A DNA stretch of 64,000 bases from Ruania zhangjianzhongii (GCF_008000995.1 NZ_CP042828.1:496001-560000), one strand, 5' to 3'. Positions 44,240 through 53,992 are shown, counted from the stretch's first letter. Made by a program: numbers and translations. The notes: generated from the sequence alone by a model not told the origin.

Positions 44240-44575
44240 TCACAGGTCGAGGACGAAACGTAGCGCCTGGTCAATGACACGCATCTGGTCGGGGGCGACC
44301 ATCCCGCGGCGGGACGACAGCCTTGCTGTCGAGATCACCCGCAGTTGGTCGCAGCGCGCGTAGGAGGTGTGGCCTAGCCCGCTGCTTCCTTGCTCGACCT
44401 CGACATGGCTGCGCAACCCGTAAGCAGCCGACGTGATCGGCACGACCATGACCAGCTGGCCGGGGCTGTTGTTCAGGATGTCAACCGAGACCACCACGGC
44501 AGGCCGCCGGAAGGCCGGCTCGTGACCGACTGGCTGACCCAGATCGACGTCATAGACCTCCCCTCGCCAGATCAC
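44240..44575 (-). CDS. PemK/MazF-family endoribonuclease toxin
   Basis: Toxin of 111 residues. Family motifs are IWRGEVYDVDLG at the start, RRPAVVVSVDILNN, MVVPITS and SYARCDQLRVIS. MazF proteins cut mRNA at short specific sequences. I chose GTG 44575, which overlaps the antitoxin stop (GTGA) and gives the usual MazF N-terminus, rather than the GTG at 44590. Translational coupling after the antitoxin is the classic order. Confidence 0.88.
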   Translation of the reverse strand: MIWRGEVYDVDLGQPVGHEPAFRRPAVVVSVDILNNSPGQLVMVVPITSAAYGLRSHVEVEQGSSGLGHTSYARCDQLRVISTARLSSRRGMVAPDQMRVIDQALRFVLDL

Positions 44576-44808
44576 GCGAGGTCGTCCCACTCCTGCCGCT
44601 CGGCCAGATACCGCTCCCAGCGCTCGGGGTCATCGCGCAGTCGCTGGTAGTCCTGACCCAGACCGCGAAGGAACTCTTGCCGCTCCAGGGCATCGATAGC
44701 CGCGTGCAGCACATCGATGACTGCGGTCTGCCGGGACTTGGCAAGGGACTGCAGGCGTTCGGAGTCTGGTCGGCGAACACGAACGGTGGTGGTGTCTGCG
44801 GCTGCCAT
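44572..44808 (-). CDS. MazE-like ribbon-helix-helix antitoxin
   Basis: The 78-residue acidic protein has an N-terminal beta-strand/helix pattern (TTTVRVRRPDSERLQSLAKSR) suggesting a ribbon-helix-helix DNA-binding fold, and an acidic C-terminal tail (DYQRLRDDPERWERYLAERQ, then EWDDLA) suited to wrapping the toxin. Two direct repeats of TGTAGACG (44817-44824 and 44828-44835) immediately upstream are likely autoregulatory operators. ATG 44808; the longer frame to 45093 is not supported. Confidence 0.8.
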   Translation of the reverse strand: MAAADTTTVRVRRPDSERLQSLAKSRQTAVIDVLHAAIDALERQEFLRGLGQDYQRLRDDPERWERYLAERQEWDDLA

Positions 44809-44858
44809 GGCTCCAGTGTAGACGAAATGTAGACGGACCGTCCCGTAGGCCGATCCCG

Positions 44859-45404
44859 CTATGGATAGGCCTCGTCGATGCGCCCCAGTTGTGCTTGAAC
44901 AGCCCGGACAAGAGAATGAAGGTCGATAGGTTCGCGGGTATCCACGCGCATCACGGGTCCCAGGGCAAGCGGCTCGGCCTGTTCGGCCCAGGTTTCCCAG
45001 TCCAATGTCAGGCGCCGGTCGTCCTCGTGCACTGCGTGGCGGGTGCGCCGTGCATATCGTGTGCGCGCCAGCTCGACAGGTACGTCGCACCACACCTCGA
45101 CCACCGAGCGCGCCCCCGCGGTGCGTATGCCCTCCTCGGCAAATCGCAGGTCTCGGGGCCGGAACCAGAAGGACTCGATCACAACGGTGCCTGATGCGGC
45201 GCCTGCTAGTGCCCAGGTGGTATCCATCGCGATGGCTCCCAATTGCGGCACCGCCCAGGTGGTCGCTACAAGCATGTCGGCCAAGGCTTCCTTGACGCCA
45301 TCCTTGGAGAGCAGTTGGGCGCCCAGGTCAACGGCCAGAGGCCCAGCGAGCGTCGTCTTACCTGATCCCGGCATTCCGTTGATCAGAACTAGTGAATCGG
45401 CCAC
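44859..45404 (-). CDS. Small P-loop ATPase/kinase-like protein
   Basis: The 181 residues have Walker A GMPGSGKTT close to the N-terminus (about 9-17), followed by LLSKDGVKEALAD and VVIESFWFRPRDL. Together with the Arg-rich RTRYARRTRH lid this resembles AAA_33/zeta-toxin-like or chloramphenicol phosphotransferase-like kinases. The substrate is unknown. GTG 45404 has AGGG 8 nt upstream. The gene stands alone next to the toxin-antitoxin pair. Confidence 0.65.
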   Translation of the reverse strand: MADSLVLINGMPGSGKTTLAGPLAVDLGAQLLSKDGVKEALADMLVATTWAVPQLGAIAMDTTWALAGAASGTVVIESFWFRPRDLRFAEEGIRTAGARSVVEVWCDVPVELARTRYARRTRHAVHEDDRRLTLDWETWAEQAEPLALGPVMRVDTREPIDLHSLVRAVQAQLGRIDEAYP

Positions 45405-45452
45405 ACCAGGCACCCTGCCAGATTGGCGTGGTCCGGAACGCGCTGCGCGCAC

Positions 45453-45565
45453 CTGACGGCAAGCACCCGGAGGTGGACGTGTCCTGAGCGGCAGGCCGGG
45501 GAGGCCCGGGTCACCACGACGACGGCGGAGCCTCCGGTGCCCAGGTGCGACCCGCCGTCGTACCC
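45453..45565. other. Spacer downstream of GH95 with long-loop inverted repeat
   Basis: ACGACGGCGG (45518-45527) pairs with CCGCCGTCGT (45552-45561) across a 24-nt loop just after the GH95 stop. This is a possible terminator; nothing else is seen. Confidence 0.35.
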
Positions 45566-47998
45566 CTACCGTGCGGGGTGGATCCGGAACTGGTCACCGG
45601 TGGTGGATGCGAACGCCACCACCCCCGGCTCCGGCCGGTCCAGCTCGGGGTCTGCGCCGCGGAGTGCCTCCACCTGGACGTCCCCTGCGGTGCGCAGGCG
45701 CACCGGCGCACCCCGCAGCGAGGTGATGACCGCCTCGGTCAGTGTTCCCTGCGACCACTGCAGATCGACCTCGAAACCGCCGCGGGCGCGCAGGCCGCGC
45801 ACCTTGCCCTCGGCAAACGCTTCCGGCACGGCCGGGAGCAGGAACAGCTCACCGGAGTGGCTCTGCAGGATCATCTCGTTGATCCCGGACACCCCGCCGA
45901 AGTTGCCGTCGATCTGGAACGGCGGATGCAGGTCGAAGAGGTTCGGCGCAGTCCGCTCCGGTTCGATCAGCTGGGTCAGGTGTAGCCAGACATTCTCCGG
46001 CTCCAGCAGCCGGGCGCGCAGGTTCAGCTTCCAGGCCAGCGACCAGCCGGTGGTCACCTCCGGGCCGCGCAGCTCCAGCGATCTGCGCACCGCGTCAGCC
46101 AGCTCGGGCGTGCGCTGCGGGGTGATCTGGTCGCTCGGGAAGGCGCCCCACAGGTGGGAAACGTGCCGGTTCTGCTCCAGTGCCCCCTCCTCCCAGTCGA
46201 TCAGCCACTCCTGCAGCTGGCCGAGGTGACCGATCTGGTTCGGGGGCAGTTTTTCTCGGGCTGCCTGGGCCTCAGCGACCATCGGATCCTCGATGCCGAG
46301 GGCATCGGCCGAGTCGGCGAACGCCTGGAACAGGTCGCGCAGGATCTGGCAGTCCATCGTCGGGCCGGCGCAGATGCTGACCCCGTCGCCGTCGAAGTCG
46401 TGGTGCTGCACCTCCGGCGAGTGGGACGGGTTGGTGACCAGGTACCCGGTGGTCTCGTCGGTCTGCAGCGTGGCGAGGAAGAACTCCACGGCACCGCGCA
46501 GCACCGGGAAGTTCTGCCGGAGGCGCTCGCGGTCGCCGGTGTAGCTGTAGTGCTCCCAGAACAACAGGGACAACCAGGCGCCGCCCATCGGCCACACACC
46601 GTAGAAGGCGAAGTCCACCGGTGCGCTGCCACGCCAGCCGTCGGTGTTGTGGTGTGCCACCCAGCCCGGTGCGTTGTACATCGCGCGGGCGGTGCGCGCA
46701 CCGGACTCGGCGAGTTCGGCGATCATCGCGAACATCGGGTCCCAGCACTCGGCGAGGTTGGCCGGACCGGCCGGCCAGTAGTTCATCTCGGCGTTGATGT
46801 TCAGAGTGAACTTCGACTGCCACTCCGGCAGCATCTTGTAGCTCCAGATGCCCTGCAGGTTCGCGGGCTGCCCGGGGCTGCGGGAGCTGGAGATGAGCAG
46901 GTAGCGGCCGAACTGGTAGTACAGCGCCGCGAGCTGAGGGTCGGTGCCACCGGCGAAGTGCTTGATCCGCTCATCGGTCTCCTGCTGCACGGCCGGCGAG
47001 GTGCCCAGGTCGACGCTGGTCCGCTCGAACAGGCGCCGATAGTCGGCCACGTGCCGCCGGCGCAGCTGCTGATAGCTCAGTCGCGACGTGCGCCGCAGGG
47101 GCCGTTCGGCCCGGGCGACCGGATCGGCGGAGACGTCCTGCCAGTCCCGATAACTGGTGCCCATGCTCACCCGCAGGGTCACCTCGTCCGCCCCGCGCAC
47201 GCTCAGGCGCTCGTTGTCGACCTGCACGGTCCCACCCTCGGCTGCAGCGCGCAGCAGTGCCGTGAACCGCACCTGGCCCTCGAGGCCTTCGGCCTCACCG
47301 CTGATGCCGTTCAGTGCCAGGGTCTGTTCGTCGAACTGTCGCAGGGTGGTCTCCTGCGGCGAGGTGAAGCTCGCATCGACGTCGATCGCGCCGGGCTGGT
47401 CGGCGCTCAGGTGCACCAGCAGCACCTGGTCCGGGTGACTGCACAGCACCTCCCGGCGATAACGCACCCCGCCGATCGTGTACTCCACGCTGCTGGTCGC
47501 ACTGTCCAGGTCCAACGTGCGCAGGTAGTCCTGCGCCGGGCCGGTGATGGTCGGAAAGCTGAGGTCGAGGTCGCCGACCGGCTGGTACTGCATCTGCTCC
47601 GTGGGCTCACCCATGAATCGCTCATCGGCGAGGTTCTGCGCTTCCAGCCACTTCTCCTCGTTGATCAGTGAACGGATCTCCTCGACCACTGTGTGCGAGT
47701 CCGGATCCGCGTAGTCGTGCGGGCCGCCGGCCCAGACCGAGTCCTCATTCAGCTGCAGGCGTTCGGTCTCGACTCCGCCGAAGACCATCGCGCCCATCCG
47801 ACCGTTGCCGACAGCGAGTGCCTCCAGCCACTCCTGGGCAGGTCGCCGGTACCAGAGCACCATCGGGTTCGGCTCGGTCTGGGCCTCCTCCGGGGTGACT
47901 GCGGCCGATGCCGCGGTGGCTGAGGTGCCGACCAGCGCGCCGCCGGCAGCGGTCCCGCCGGCCATCTTCAGCACCGAGCGTCTGGAGAATCCGATCAT
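45566..47998 (-). CDS. GH95 alpha-L-fucosidase/galactosidase, Tat-exported
   Basis: Complete GH95 enzyme, 810 residues. A twin-arginine signal ([21 protein letters not shown]) with an Ala-rich cleavage zone near 30-33 is followed by the N-terminal beta-supersandwich with [20 protein letters not shown] (about 57-76) and [13 protein letters not shown]. The (alpha/alpha)6 barrel has [18 protein letters not shown] (about 402) and [12 protein letters not shown] (about 690), both typical of the GH95 active-site region. It should release alpha-linked fucose or galactose outside the cell. A good promoter for this strand lies at 48164-48192. It is divergent from the ABC binding-protein gene. Confidence 0.93.
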   Translation of the reverse strand: MIGFSRRSVLKMAGGTAAGGALVGTSATAASAAVTPEEAQTEPNPMVLWYRRPAQEWLEALAVGNGRMGAMVFGGVETERLQLNEDSVWAGGPHDYADPDSHTVVEEIRSLINEEKWLEAQNLADERFMGEPTEQMQYQPVGDLDLSFPTITGPAQDYLRTLDLDSATSSVEYTIGGVRYRREVLCSHPDQVLLVHLSADQPGAIDVDASFTSPQETTLRQFDEQTLALNGISGEAEGLEGQVRFTALLRAAAEGGTVQVDNERLSVRGADEVTLRVSMGTSYRDWQDVSADPVARAERPLRRTSRLSYQQLRRRHVADYRRLFERTSVDLGTSPAVQQETDERIKHFAGGTDPQLAALYYQFGRYLLISSSRSPGQPANLQGIWSYKMLPEWQSKFTLNINAEMNYWPAGPANLAECWDPMFAMIAELAESGARTARAMYNAPGWVAHHNTDGWRGSAPVDFAFYGVWPMGGAWLSLLFWEHYSYTGDRERLRQNFPVLRGAVEFFLATLQTDETTGYLVTNPSHSPEVQHHDFDGDGVSICAGPTMDCQILRDLFQAFADSADALGIEDPMVAEAQAAREKLPPNQIGHLGQLQEWLIDWEEGALEQNRHVSHLWGAFPSDQITPQRTPELADAVRRSLELRGPEVTTGWSLAWKLNLRARLLEPENVWLHLTQLIEPERTAPNLFDLHPPFQIDGNFGGVSGINEMILQSHSGELFLLPAVPEAFAEGKVRGLRARGGFEVDLQWSQGTLTEAVITSLRGAPVRLRTAGDVQVEALRGADPELDRPEPGVVAFASTTGDQFRIHPAR

Positions 47999-48391
47999 GA
48001 GTTCCTCACTCGTCGTTGGGTGACTTCGGCTGGGGCTCGTGGGTGCGGGTCGGCACCGTCTGGTGCCCGGTGGTCCGGGTCCGCACGCCGACGGCGTACC
48101 CCGTGAGATTGCCTGGTCCCGGAATCAGAGGTAGTCCTGATTGACTATTCGCCCCTGCTTATAAATGTATTGACGGTGCTCGGAAGTGTCAAGGCGCCGC
48201 GAACCATTGCCTGCATCAGGACCCCTGCCCACTATTTGAGACGCGAGATCCGCCCATTGAACGCTTGGGTCAACGCGCGGACTCTTATCTGCACACCGGC
48301 ACCTGACCGGTGGCGCCGACCGGCGCTCTCCCGTCCGCCTCGCCCGGCTACAGCCGGCGGGCCGGGCGGATCCGATCTGAAGGAACCTCGC
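47999..48391. promoter_or_regulatory. GH95/binding-protein divergent region
   Basis: On the minus strand TTGACA (complement of 48187-48192) and TACATT (complement of 48164-48169), 17 bp apart, form a good promoter for GH95, leaving a leader of about 155 nt. That leader contains a GGCACC/GGTGCC hairpin (48052-48067). I see no clear promoter for the binding-protein gene, no riboswitch I recognise and no gene. Confidence 0.45.
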
Positions 48392-50050
48392 ATGAGCCCC
48401 AGACGTCATCGCACCGCTGCTCGAGGCGCCGCGCTCGCCACCGCCGCTGCTCTGATGCTGGCCGCCTGTGGTGGCTCCGGAGACGCTGCGGACACCGGAG
48501 GGTCCGGGGAGCCGGTCGCCGGCGGCACTCTGGTCTACCTGGACAAGGGCACCTTCGACACTCTCTACCCGCCGGAGGCCGGCTTCTACCCGAACGGCGG
48601 GCTGGTCAACAACATCACCGACCGGCTGGTCCACCAGAACCCGCAGACGCTGGAGTTCGAGCCGTGGCTGGCCACCGACTGGGAGATCAACGAGGACGCC
48701 ACCGAGTACACCTTCACCCTCCGGGACGACGTCACTTTCTCCGACGGCACGCCGCTGACCGCTGAGGCGGTGGCCGCCAACTTTGACCTGTACGGCCTGG
48801 GCGATGACGACCGTGCGCTGATCGTGTCCGAGGCGGTGAACAACTACGAATCCAGCGAGGTGATCGACGATACGCACGTCACCTTCCACTTCTCCGTCCC
48901 CGCGCCCGGATTCCTGCAGGCCACCGCGACGATCAACTCCGGCATCCTCGCCCCGAGTACCCTCGCGTTCGCCTATGAGGACTTCGGCCCGGGCAACGCC
49001 ACCGCGGTCATCGGCACGGGTCCGTTCGTGATCAGCGACGAGGAGATCGGCGCCTCGGTCACGCTCACCGCCCGCGAGGACTACGACTGGGCGCCGGAAT
49101 CGGCCGACCACCAGGGCCGGGCCTATCTGGACGAGGTGCAGGTCCAGGTCACCCCGGAGGCCTCGGTGCGCGTCGGCGCGCTGCTCTCCGGCCAGGCCGA
49201 CATCGTGCGCGAGGTGCCCGCGCAGGACGAGGAGCGGGTCGCCGGTGCGGGGTTGGACCTGTTCGCCCCGCAGACCCGTGGGGTGAACAACGTCCTCAGC
49301 CTGCGTATCGGCAACGATATCCTCGCCGATCTGCGGGTGCGTCAGGCGTTGATCGCGGGCATCGACCGGGAGGCGGTGACCGACACGTTGTTCACCGAGA
49401 ACTACCCGCTGGCCACCTCGATCCTGTCCAGCGAGGCGACCGGCTATATCGACACCAGCGAGTACTACGCCTACGACCCCGAGCGGGCCGCGGAGCTGCT
49501 GGACGAGGCCGGCTGGGAGGTCGGACCGGACGGTATCCGGGTCAAGGATGGCGAACCGCTGACCATCACGGTGAACGAGGCGCTGCCGCAGCCGCGGTCC
49601 TTCGATGTGGTCACCCAGATCAGCCAGCAGCTGCGGGAGATCGGCGTCGACCTGCAGATCCTGCGTGCCGATGCCGGGACCTACGCCCAGGCGATCCAGG
49701 ATCCCGACCAGGTGCAGATCTACCACTCGATGGTCGGCCGCGCGGATATGGACGTGATCAAGAGCCAGCTCTACTCCGCGAACCGCAACTCCCTGCTCAA
49801 CCGGGACCCGGAGACCGACGAGATCACCGATCCCGAGCTGGAGACCTTGCTGGAGGCCGTGGCTGCCGAGCCGAACCACGAGGACCGGATCGCCGCGTCC
49901 CAGGCGGTGCAGGTCTATGTCGCCGAGAACGCCTACGTGATCCCGCTGTTCGAGGAGCCGCAGGTGTTCGGTGCGCAGCCGGACACCCACGGCTTCGGCA
50001 CGGAGTCGGTCGGTCGGCCCAGCTTCTACGGGGTGTGGCTTGACCGCTGA
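48392..50050 (+). CDS. SBP family 5 ABC substrate-binding lipoprotein (KPN_01854-like cassette)
   Basis: Solute-binding lipoprotein, 552 residues, signal peptide with lipobox LAAC (Cys about 28), GGTLVYLDKGTFDTLYPPEAGFYPNGG at the mature start, and DVTFSDGTPLTAEAVAANFD. With a following DppB permease and the distant DppC-ATPase-LLM-CMD-peroxidase set, it matches a known conserved gene cassette of unknown substrate (TIGRFAM KPN_01854/KPN_01858 and Avi_7169/Avi_7170 families, from memory). AAGGA lies 7 nt before ATG 48392. Confidence 0.8.
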   Translation: MSPRRHRTAARGAALATAAALMLAACGGSGDAADTGGSGEPVAGGTLVYLDKGTFDTLYPPEAGFYPNGGLVNNITDRLVHQNPQTLEFEPWLATDWEINEDATEYTFTLRDDVTFSDGTPLTAEAVAANFDLYGLGDDDRALIVSEAVNNYESSEVIDDTHVTFHFSVPAPGFLQATATINSGILAPSTLAFAYEDFGPGNATAVIGTGPFVISDEEIGASVTLTAREDYDWAPESADHQGRAYLDEVQVQVTPEASVRVGALLSGQADIVREVPAQDEERVAGAGLDLFAPQTRGVNNVLSLRIGNDILADLRVRQALIAGIDREAVTDTLFTENYPLATSILSSEATGYIDTSEYYAYDPERAAELLDEAGWEVGPDGIRVKDGEPLTITVNEALPQPRSFDVVTQISQQLREIGVDLQILRADAGTYAQAIQDPDQVQIYHSMVGRADMDVIKSQLYSANRNSLLNRDPETDEITDPELETLLEAVAAEPNHEDRIAASQAVQVYVAENAYVIPLFEEPQVFGAQPDTHGFGTESVGRPSFYGVWLDR

Positions 50051-50131
50051 GGCCGGCGCGCTGGGAGTGGGCGGCACCGCACCCCGGCTCCCCAGCCGCC
50101 CGCTCCGGCCGGCGACGGCGCCCGGTCGCCG

Positions 50132-51076
50132 GTGCGGCGCGCGCTCACCGGCCGTATCGCCCGGCGTCTCTACCAGGCGGTCGGCGTGCTGCTGCTGGCG
50201 TTCACCGCCGCGTTCCTGCTGCTGCAGACGATGCCCGGGGACGCGCTGCTGATCCGGTTCGAGAATCCCGAGCTGGGGCTCTCCCCGGAGCAGATCGCCG
50301 AGCTGCGCACGGCCTATGGCGCCGACCGGCCGGTGGTGGTGCAGTTCTTCCACACCCTCGGCGCCTTCCTCACTGGCGACTTCGGTTACTCGGTGCAGTC
50401 CGGCACATCGGTGCGCACGTTGGTCGCCGAGGCACTACCGCAGACGGCGGTGCTCGCCCTGGTCAGCTTCGTCACTGCGGTGGTGGTCGCTTTCGGGATC
50501 GCCTTTGCCTCCTCCTACCGGCGCTTCGCCTGGATCGCCGACGTGCTCCGCGCCGTGCCCTCGCTGTTCGTGGCGGTGCCGGTGTTCTGGCTGGGCATCA
50601 TGTTGATCCAGGTGTTCTCCTTCCAGCTCGGCTGGGTGGGGGTGATCAACCCGGAGCCGGTGGAGGGGTTGATCCTGCCGGTGCTGACCATCGCGGTGCC
50701 GATCTCGGCGCCGCTGGCGCAGATCTTGGTGCGCAGCATCGACCAGGTGAGCACGTCACCGTTCGTCGCGGTGGTGCGTGCCAAAGGAGCGTCCTGGTCC
50801 TGGGTGCTCTGGCGCAACGTGCTGCGGAATGCGATGCTGCCGGCGCTGACGATGGCGGGCATCCTGTTCGGGGAGCTGATCGGCGGGGCGGTGGTGACCG
50901 AGACGGTGTTCGGCCGCGCCGGCATCGGGCGGATCACCGAGCAGGCGGTGTCGAACCAGGACACCCCGGTGCTGCAGGCGGTGGTGCTGCTGGCGGCGCT
51001 GATCTTCGTGGTCATCAACCTGATCGTCGATCTGGTCTACCCGCTGCTGGACCCGCGGTTGCGCACCCGCCGCTAG
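50132..51076 (+). CDS. DppB-type ABC permease
   Basis: Membrane permease of 314 residues with a first helix (AVGVLLLAFTAAFLLLQTMPGDALL), the motif LRTAYGADRPVVVQFFHTL, a central transmembrane region and an EAA loop (VVRAKGASWSWVLWRNVLRNAM). It starts at a GTG 81 bp after the binding-protein stop with no obvious ribosome site. It ends sharing CTAG with the convergent FMN reductase gene. Its expected neighbour, the DppC permease, is 7.1 kb away at 58223. Confidence 0.85.
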   Translation: MRRALTGRIARRLYQAVGVLLLAFTAAFLLLQTMPGDALLIRFENPELGLSPEQIAELRTAYGADRPVVVQFFHTLGAFLTGDFGYSVQSGTSVRTLVAEALPQTAVLALVSFVTAVVVAFGIAFASSYRRFAWIADVLRAVPSLFVAVPVFWLGIMLIQVFSFQLGWVGVINPEPVEGLILPVLTIAVPISAPLAQILVRSIDQVSTSPFVAVVRAKGASWSWVLWRNVLRNAMLPALTMAGILFGELIGGAVVTETVFGRAGIGRITEQAVSNQDTPVLQAVVLLAALIFVVINLIVDLVYPLLDPRLRTRR

Positions 51077-51690
51077 CTGCGGGTAGCGCGGGCCCTGAGG
51101 AGGTCGGCGACATCCGCCAGGCCGGTCTCGATGCGCCCGTAGACGCGCGGGTTGAGCAGCGTGACGCCGTCGAAGTCCCCGGCATTCGCGAAGATCGCCA
51201 CCGGCACGGTCATCGCCTGGAAGAAGGCGAAGAGTGGCCGCAACTCATGGTCCAGGACGAGCGCGTGGTGGTCTCCGCCGCCGGTCGCCACTAGCAGCAC
51301 CGGCTTGTTCGCCAGCGCGTACTGGTCGATGAGATCGAAGAAGTGCTTGAACATGCCGGGATAGGAGCCTCGGAACACCGGTATCGCCGCGACCAGCAGG
51401 TCTGCGTCTTCGGCGAGCCGGAGCGTGGCCTCGACCTCGGGCGTGACGTCGTCGCGCTCGAGGGCTCCGGTGAAACCGGGACCCAGGCGGTAGACGTCGA
51501 TCTGGGACGACTGCACCGGCAGCATCATGCCCAGCGTGTCCAGGACCACGCCGGCCAGCCCGACGGTCTTGGACTGACGACTGGGGCTGCCGTTGACGAC
51601 CACGACCCGGAGCGCTGGGGCGGCCATAGGCACGGTGCCGTCCGTGTGCACCTCCGCTGCGCCGTCGACGGCGGTGAGCCCCGTGGTCAT
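51073..51690 (-). CDS. NADPH-dependent FMN reductase (LLM partner)
   Basis: Flavodoxin-like reductase of 205 residues with VVVVNGSPSRQSKTVGLAG (FMN phosphate loop, about 28-46) and IPVFRGSYPGMFKHFFDLI. It would supply reduced FMN to the luciferase-like monooxygenase encoded immediately upstream (4-bp ATGA overlap). The pair resembles the CE1758/CE1759 LLM-reductase couple, from memory. Its stop overlaps the DppB stop by 4 bp. Confidence 0.85.
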   Translation of the reverse strand: MTTGLTAVDGAAEVHTDGTVPMAAPALRVVVVNGSPSRQSKTVGLAGVVLDTLGMMLPVQSSQIDVYRLGPGFTGALERDDVTPEVEATLRLAEDADLLVAAIPVFRGSYPGMFKHFFDLIDQYALANKPVLLVATGGGDHHALVLDHELRPLFAFFQAMTVPVAIFANAGDFDGVTLLNPRVYGRIETGLADVADLLRARATRS

Positions 51691-52748
51691 GCTGCCAGCC
51701 CCTGACGTGCCGCCACCTCGCGGCGCACGACGGGCGCCACCTCGGTCCCAAGCCGTTCGATCGCCTTGAGGTGCTCGGCCTGCGGGAGCCCGCCGAAGCC
51801 CATCTGGATGATCGCGCGGTTCAGGCCGTAGAGCTCGTGATAGGCGAGCAGCTTGTCGATGACTTCCTGCGGGCTGCCGACCAGCAGGCCGGCCGCGGGT
51901 GCGGCCTGCGCCTCGAACGCGGCCCGCGGAATCATGAGTCCCTCGCCCCGTTGGTGATTGTTCTCCATCATCCCCTTCGCGAAGTAGGGGTACATCACCT
52001 CCCGCGCCTGCTGGCTGGTGCGCCCCACGAACCCGTGCGTGTTGATGCTGATCGGCAGGGCGTGAGCATCGTGCCCGGCCTGCTCAGCCGCGGAGCGGTA
52101 CAGCTCCACGGTCCGCTCGTGGGCGTTCAACGGTCCGAGGAGGAGGGCCAGTGCCATCGGCAAACCGAGGCGCCCGGTGCTGATCGCGGACGCCGGCGAC
52201 CCGCCGACCCCCACCCAGATCGGCAGGGTGTCGCCGTCGGCGCGTGGGGCGATATCGGCATCGACGAGTTCGGCGCGGAAGCGCCCGGACCAGGTGAGTG
52301 GATTCTGCTCGCGAATGGCCAGCAGCAGATCGAGCTTCTCCCGGAACAGGTCGGCATAGTCCTGCAGGTCGTAACCGAACAGTGGGAACGATTCGGTGTA
52401 CGAGCCGCGGCCGGCGATGATCTCCGCCCGACCGGCGGAGAGCAGGTCGATGGTGGCGAACTGCTGCCAGACTCGCACGGGATCCTCCGAGCTCAGCACG
52501 GTGACGGCGCTGGTCAGGTGGATCCGCTCGGTCGCCTGGGCGGCGGCCGCCAGCAGGATCGATGGCGCCGACCCGACGAAGTCAGAACGGTGGTGCTCGC
52601 CGACTCCGAACACGTCCAGACCCACCTGGTCAGCGACCTGCGCCTGCTCGATGGTCTCTCGCGCGCGTTCGCGCGGTGACGGCGTGCGCCCGGTGGTGGG
52701 ATCTTCCGTCACCTCGCCGAAGGTCATGATGCCGATCTCGAATGTCAT
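51687..52748 (-). CDS. Luciferase-like FMN-dependent monooxygenase
   Basis: Bacterial-luciferase-superfamily TIM barrel of 353 residues: FGVGEHHRSDFVGSAPSILL (about 47-66), ITSAVTVLSSEDPVRVWQQFATID-like segment, GRGSYTESFPLFGYDL and LPIWVGVGGSPAS. It uses reduced flavin from the downstream partner to oxygenate an unknown substrate. It is unrelated in detail to the second LLM at 60810, which belongs to the split cassette. Confidence 0.85.
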   Translation of the reverse strand: MTFEIGIMTFGEVTEDPTTGRTPSPRERARETIEQAQVADQVGLDVFGVGEHHRSDFVGSAPSILLAAAAQATERIHLTSAVTVLSSEDPVRVWQQFATIDLLSAGRAEIIAGRGSYTESFPLFGYDLQDYADLFREKLDLLLAIREQNPLTWSGRFRAELVDADIAPRADGDTLPIWVGVGGSPASAISTGRLGLPMALALLLGPLNAHERTVELYRSAAEQAGHDAHALPISINTHGFVGRTSQQAREVMYPYFAKGMMENNHQRGEGLMIPRAAFEAQAAPAAGLLVGSPQEVIDKLLAYHELYGLNRAIIQMGFGGLPQAEHLKAIERLGTEVAPVVRREVAARQGLAA

Positions 52749-52790
52749 CCCTCTCGTCCTTTCTGCTCAGACTCAGACCAATACCCGTCT

Positions 52791-53438
52791 TCACACCAGT
52801 GCCGTCGCCGGCGACCAGATCGCATCGCACGCGGCTTCGGCCCGGCGGCGGCTCTCCTGCGCCATCGGCACCAGGTCGGACATTGCCGGTACGACCGCGG
52901 CGAGGGTCAGCTCCACGCTGACGAACCGCGGTACCAGTCCGGTCTGGGCCAGGCCGTGCGGTAGCCACGCGGTCGCGTGGTCCCATCCCTGCTTCGGGGC
53001 GCCCTCGCTGTACCCGCCGCCGCGGGAGACGACCGCGACGAAGTCACGACCGCTGAGCAGGCCCTCGCCGGTCTCGGGGTCGAACGACAGGCCGGGAGCG
53101 TGCAGGTGATCCACCCAAGCCTTCACCGTGCTCGGCGCGCCGTAGTTGTACAGCGGGAAGCCGAGCAGGACCGCGTCGGAGTCGGCGATCTCGCCGACCA
53201 GCTCCTCGGTCAGTGCCCAGGACGCCTGCTGTGCCGGCGAGCGCTGCTCCGGCGGTACGAGCCGGCCGAGACCACCTGCGCTGTCCAGGTGGGGGATCGG
53301 ATCGGCCCCGAGGTCGCGATAGACCACGGTGCCGCCGGGGTGCGCCTCGCGCCAGGCGTCGGCGGCGCGGGAGGTGAGCCGCCGGCTCACCGACCCCTCG
53401 CCCTGGATGCTGGCGTCGATGTGGAGCAGCTGCGTCAT
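52791..53438 (-). CDS. FMN-dependent NADH azoreductase/quinone reductase (AzoR type)
   Basis: Flavodoxin-fold reductase of 215 residues: LLHIDASIQGEGSVSRRLT at the FMN site, GFPLYNYGAPSTVKAWVDHL (about 97-116) and VVSRGGGYSEGAPKQGWDHA. It reduces quinones, nitro or azo compounds with two electrons. ATG 53438 follows GAGAGGACG. It is divergent from a MarR regulator with a shared operator palindrome, a common electrophile-response arrangement. Confidence 0.88.
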   Translation of the reverse strand: MTQLLHIDASIQGEGSVSRRLTSRAADAWREAHPGGTVVYRDLGADPIPHLDSAGGLGRLVPPEQRSPAQQASWALTEELVGEIADSDAVLLGFPLYNYGAPSTVKAWVDHLHAPGLSFDPETGEGLLSGRDFVAVVSRGGGYSEGAPKQGWDHATAWLPHGLAQTGLVPRFVSVELTLAAVVPAMSDLVPMAQESRRRAEAACDAIWSPATALV

Positions 53439-53456
53439 TCTTTCGTCCTCTCCCGA

Positions 53457-53482
53457 TATAGTTGCTTGCGCAGACAACTATA
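53457..53482. promoter_or_regulatory. MarR-type operator
   Basis: TATAGTTG (53457-53464) and CAACTATA (53475-53482) form a perfect 8-10-8 inverted repeat between the azoreductase (-) and MarR (+) genes. The size and position suit a MarR dimer site controlling both. Confidence 0.75.
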
Positions 53483-53545
53483 AGAGAGGGGTTCGACGAT
53501 GGCAAGGGGGGTTCTGACCAAAGGCGAGTGGGTTACTGTGCCGCC

Positions 53546-53992
53546 ATGGCGACCGAGCGGCTGGGAGATCTCGAGGACGAGGCATGGAAGGGTTTCCTGC
53601 TGACCCACGACCGCATCTGGCGCACGCTGGAGGCGCGGCTCGCGCCGCTGAACGTGAGCATGGCCGAGTACAGCGTGCTGGCCCTGCTCGGCGAGGCCGG
53701 GCGGCAGGGGATGAGGATGTCCGAGCTCGCCGAGCGCAGTCTGATGTCCAGCGGTGGATTCACCCGCCTGGCCGACCGGCTGGAACGGCGGGGGATCATT
53801 GAACGCCGACGTTCAGCTGCCGACGGTCGAGGGTTCGAGGCCGTGTTGACGAACGAGGGACGTCGTCAGCTGCGCACGGCCTGGCGCCAGCAGCACAGCG
53901 ACCTGCGGGAGCTCTTCTTCGATCGCTTGGACGACGATGATCTGCGCCATCTCGCCGCTATCTGGGCGCGGCTCGATCCCGGGCAGGACTAG
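53546..53992 (+). CDS. MarR-family transcriptional regulator
   Basis: Winged-helix regulator of 148 residues: MSELAERSLMSSGGFTRLADRL is the recognition region (about 56-77) and GIIERRRSAADGRGFEAVLTNEG the wing (about 82-104). It should repress the divergent azoreductase until a reactive compound binds. ATG 53546 was chosen as the first methionine matching the family N-terminus; the frame is open upstream without support. Its stop is about 120 bp before the IS110 transposase. Confidence 0.88.
   Translation: MATERLGDLEDEAWKGFLLTHDRIWRTLEARLAPLNVSMAEYSVLALLGEAGRQGMRMSELAERSLMSSGGFTRLADRLERRGIIERRRSAADGRGFEAVLTNEGRRQLRTAWRQQHSDLRELFFDRLDDDDLRHLAAIWARLDPGQD

Noticed and set aside
48193-48391. Riboswitch in the long upstream region of the binding protein
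   Set aside because: No conserved riboswitch core that I recognise; only ordinary GC-rich stems.
48125-50353. 742-codon minus-strand frame opposite the cassette binding protein
   Set aside because: Shadow frame; the plus-strand lipoprotein is clear.
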